Assembly: GCA_012515495.1 (NCBI GenBank)
Contig: JAAYYH010000004.1
Coordinates: 1-14,134 of the forward strand
Source of the DNA: Coriobacteriaceae bacterium
GTDB lineage: Bacteria; Actinomycetota; Coriobacteriia; Coriobacteriales; UBA8131
Direction of reading: 5' to 3'
Length of the DNA stretch: 14,134 nt
The translations under genes were made by a program, and so were the position numbers. Below, piece after piece: positions 13,208 to 14,134 of this stretch; the first letter of the stretch is position 1; every line of letters begins with the position of its first letter. The notes below the pieces were generated by a model. That model searched no databases, had not been told where the DNA came from, and saw only the letters and a list, made by a program, of their open reading frames with translations.

Positions 13208-14134
13208 CTAGAGCCTTGCGCTCATCTCGGCGATCTTATCCAGTACACGTTGAGCCTCTGAGCCTTCAAGGATCTGTGGGCGATAGTCGTTTCGATCAGT
13301 GCTTGAAGATATTGAGGCCGGGATAACCTGATAGTCGAATTCCAACCCATCTAAGCTGCGATTGATCTCAAAACGGAATATCATCGTGTCCTTGTCGGAC
13401 GGATTACTGTGACCGCCATAGCAAAAGTTCCCCAGAGAATACGCTATCGGCCTACCATTGTATTCCTCGATGCCCTGTAGATTGTGCACATGGTGCTGAA
13501 TCACAAGATCCGCTCCGGCATCGATAGCTGCATGCGCAGCAGTGCGCTGGTTGGAGGTTGGATCGTAGGTCCTGTCGTAATGGCCTTCATGGAAGGTGGC
13601 TATAACCACCTCGCAGCCTTGATCTTTGAGTGCTTGGATTTGCTGTTGGATGTTGTAGGCGTTGGAATCGAAAGCGAAACCAAAGATGCCGATCCTCACG
13701 CCGTTTATCTCGCGCACGAACACACTCGCATAGCCGTAGTACTCAATCCCCGCTGTGGAGAGCGCTTGCTTGGTGTCGCTGACGCCCTGGTCACCGTAAT
13801 CGTAGATGTGATTGTTAGCGATATTCGCCAGTTCTACGCTGCTGGATGAGAGGATGTCGATGAATTCTGGGCGACCTTTGATCCAGAAGACCGGAGGATC
13901 ACCCTTTTCTATCTGCGAACTGGAGTTTGTCAGCGGGCCCTCCAGATTCACAACAGTCAGATCGTCTTCCGCGAATATGTGCCTCACACCTTCGAGGAAG
14001 TACTGGGCACCTTGAGCGTCAAAGGTGTTGGCGAACAGGTTCCAGCCGTTGATGTCGCCCAGCGTGCAGTCACCCACAAAACTCATCACGACATCTGCGC
14101 GTTTGGGCTTGCCTTGAGTTTGCAGCTCATCTTC
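13208..14134 (-). CDS. CapA-family (PGA_cap) metallophosphatase-like protein (5' end outside window)
   Basis: The frame is open from the right edge to the TAG at 13208, giving 308 visible residues; the true start lies beyond the window. An internal GTG-ATG at 14089-14084 is not a convincing start because it would cut directly into the first conserved strand. The family motifs follow in order: SFVGDCTLGD (18-27 of the visible part), NLEG (63-66), NNHIYDYGDQG (107-117), HEGH (182-185), HHVH (214-217) and SLGNF (233-237). CapA proteins were named for poly-gamma-glutamate capsule export, but most homologues stand alone and have unknown, probably envelope-related, phosphoesterase roles. No capB or capC partner is in view. 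The usual GxHPH motif reads QHHVH here. A signal peptide or anchor would be in the missing N-terminus. The 57-bp spacer to the convergent ABC gene has only a weak five-pair stem. Confidence 0.9.
   Translation of the reverse strand, partial: EDELQTQGKPKRADVVMSFVGDCTLGDINGWNLFANTFDAQGAQYFLEGVRHIFAEDDLTVVNLEGPLTNSSSQIEKGDPPVFWIKGRPEFIDILSSSSVELANIANNHIYDYGDQGVSDTKQALSTAGIEYYGYASVFVREINGVRIGIFGFAFDSNAYNIQQQIQALKDQGCEVVIATFHEGHYDRTYDPTSNQRTAAHAAIDAGADLVIQHHVHNLQGIEEYNGRPIAYSLGNFCYGGHSNPSDKDTMIFRFEINRSLDGLEFDYQVIPASISSSTDRNDYRPQILEGSEAQRVLDKIAEMSARL

Noticed and set aside
13484..13849. Plus-strand frame of 121 codons opposite the CapA-like gene
   Set aside because: Antisense to conserved CapA motifs; no own features.
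1..14134. Search for CRISPR arrays, tRNA genes, insertion-sequence ends, retron or toxin-antitoxin modules
   Set aside because: No regularly spaced direct repeats, no cloverleaf-like sequence in the spacers, no terminal inverted repeats, transposase, reverse transcriptase or toxin-like small gene pair was recognised.

Overview
The window looks like chromosomal DNA of a strictly or facultatively anaerobic Gram-positive bacterium, most likely an actinobacterium of the class Coriobacteriia. This placement is an inference from gene content; no 16S or marker phylogeny was available. The pointers are an oxygen-sensitive class III ribonucleotide reductase with its activase, a Tat-exported lipoprotein flavin reductase with a Gly-rich spacer (a family strongly expanded in Eggerthella-like bacteria), and a secreted phosphoesterase ending in a cell-wall-binding type 2 (CWB2) repeat. 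Base composition is even, a little above 50% GC in the genes and more AT-rich in the control regions. I see no insertion sequence, phage gene, tRNA, rRNA or CRISPR array.

Layout. Positions 1-3025 (minus strand) hold a tightly packed three-gene unit: a four-helix membrane protein with a C-terminal Cys/His cluster, a small acidic protein with a Nif11-like look, and a Tat-exported calcineurin-like phosphoesterase with a CWB2 repeat that runs off the left edge. Positions 3111-5992 (minus) carry nrdG and nrdD, headed by two NrdR-box-like sites. The divergent spacer 5993-6306 also serves the plus-strand flavoprotein lipoprotein (6307-8040). Next come a ZIP metal transporter (8158-8955, minus), a DEAD-box RNA helicase (9165-10400, plus), an AlkA-type DNA glycosylase (10497-11156, minus), an ABC exporter half-transporter (11330-13150, plus) and a CapA-family protein (13208 to the right edge, minus).

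How the genes fit together. nrdDG is the clear functional pair, supplying dNTPs without oxygen. The three left-hand genes share spacing and coupling signals and probably form an operon acting at the cell envelope, but their common function is unknown. The remaining genes are single units separated by convergent or divergent spacers with hairpins and candidate promoters. The window is mostly ordinary core and accessory sequence. The less expected points are the Nif11-like small protein beside an uncharacterised membrane protein, the flavoprotein lacking the usual fumarate-reductase catalytic residues, its dyad-controlled promoter with a hairpin at the predicted 5' end, and a seven-G run that decides the C-terminus of the helicase.
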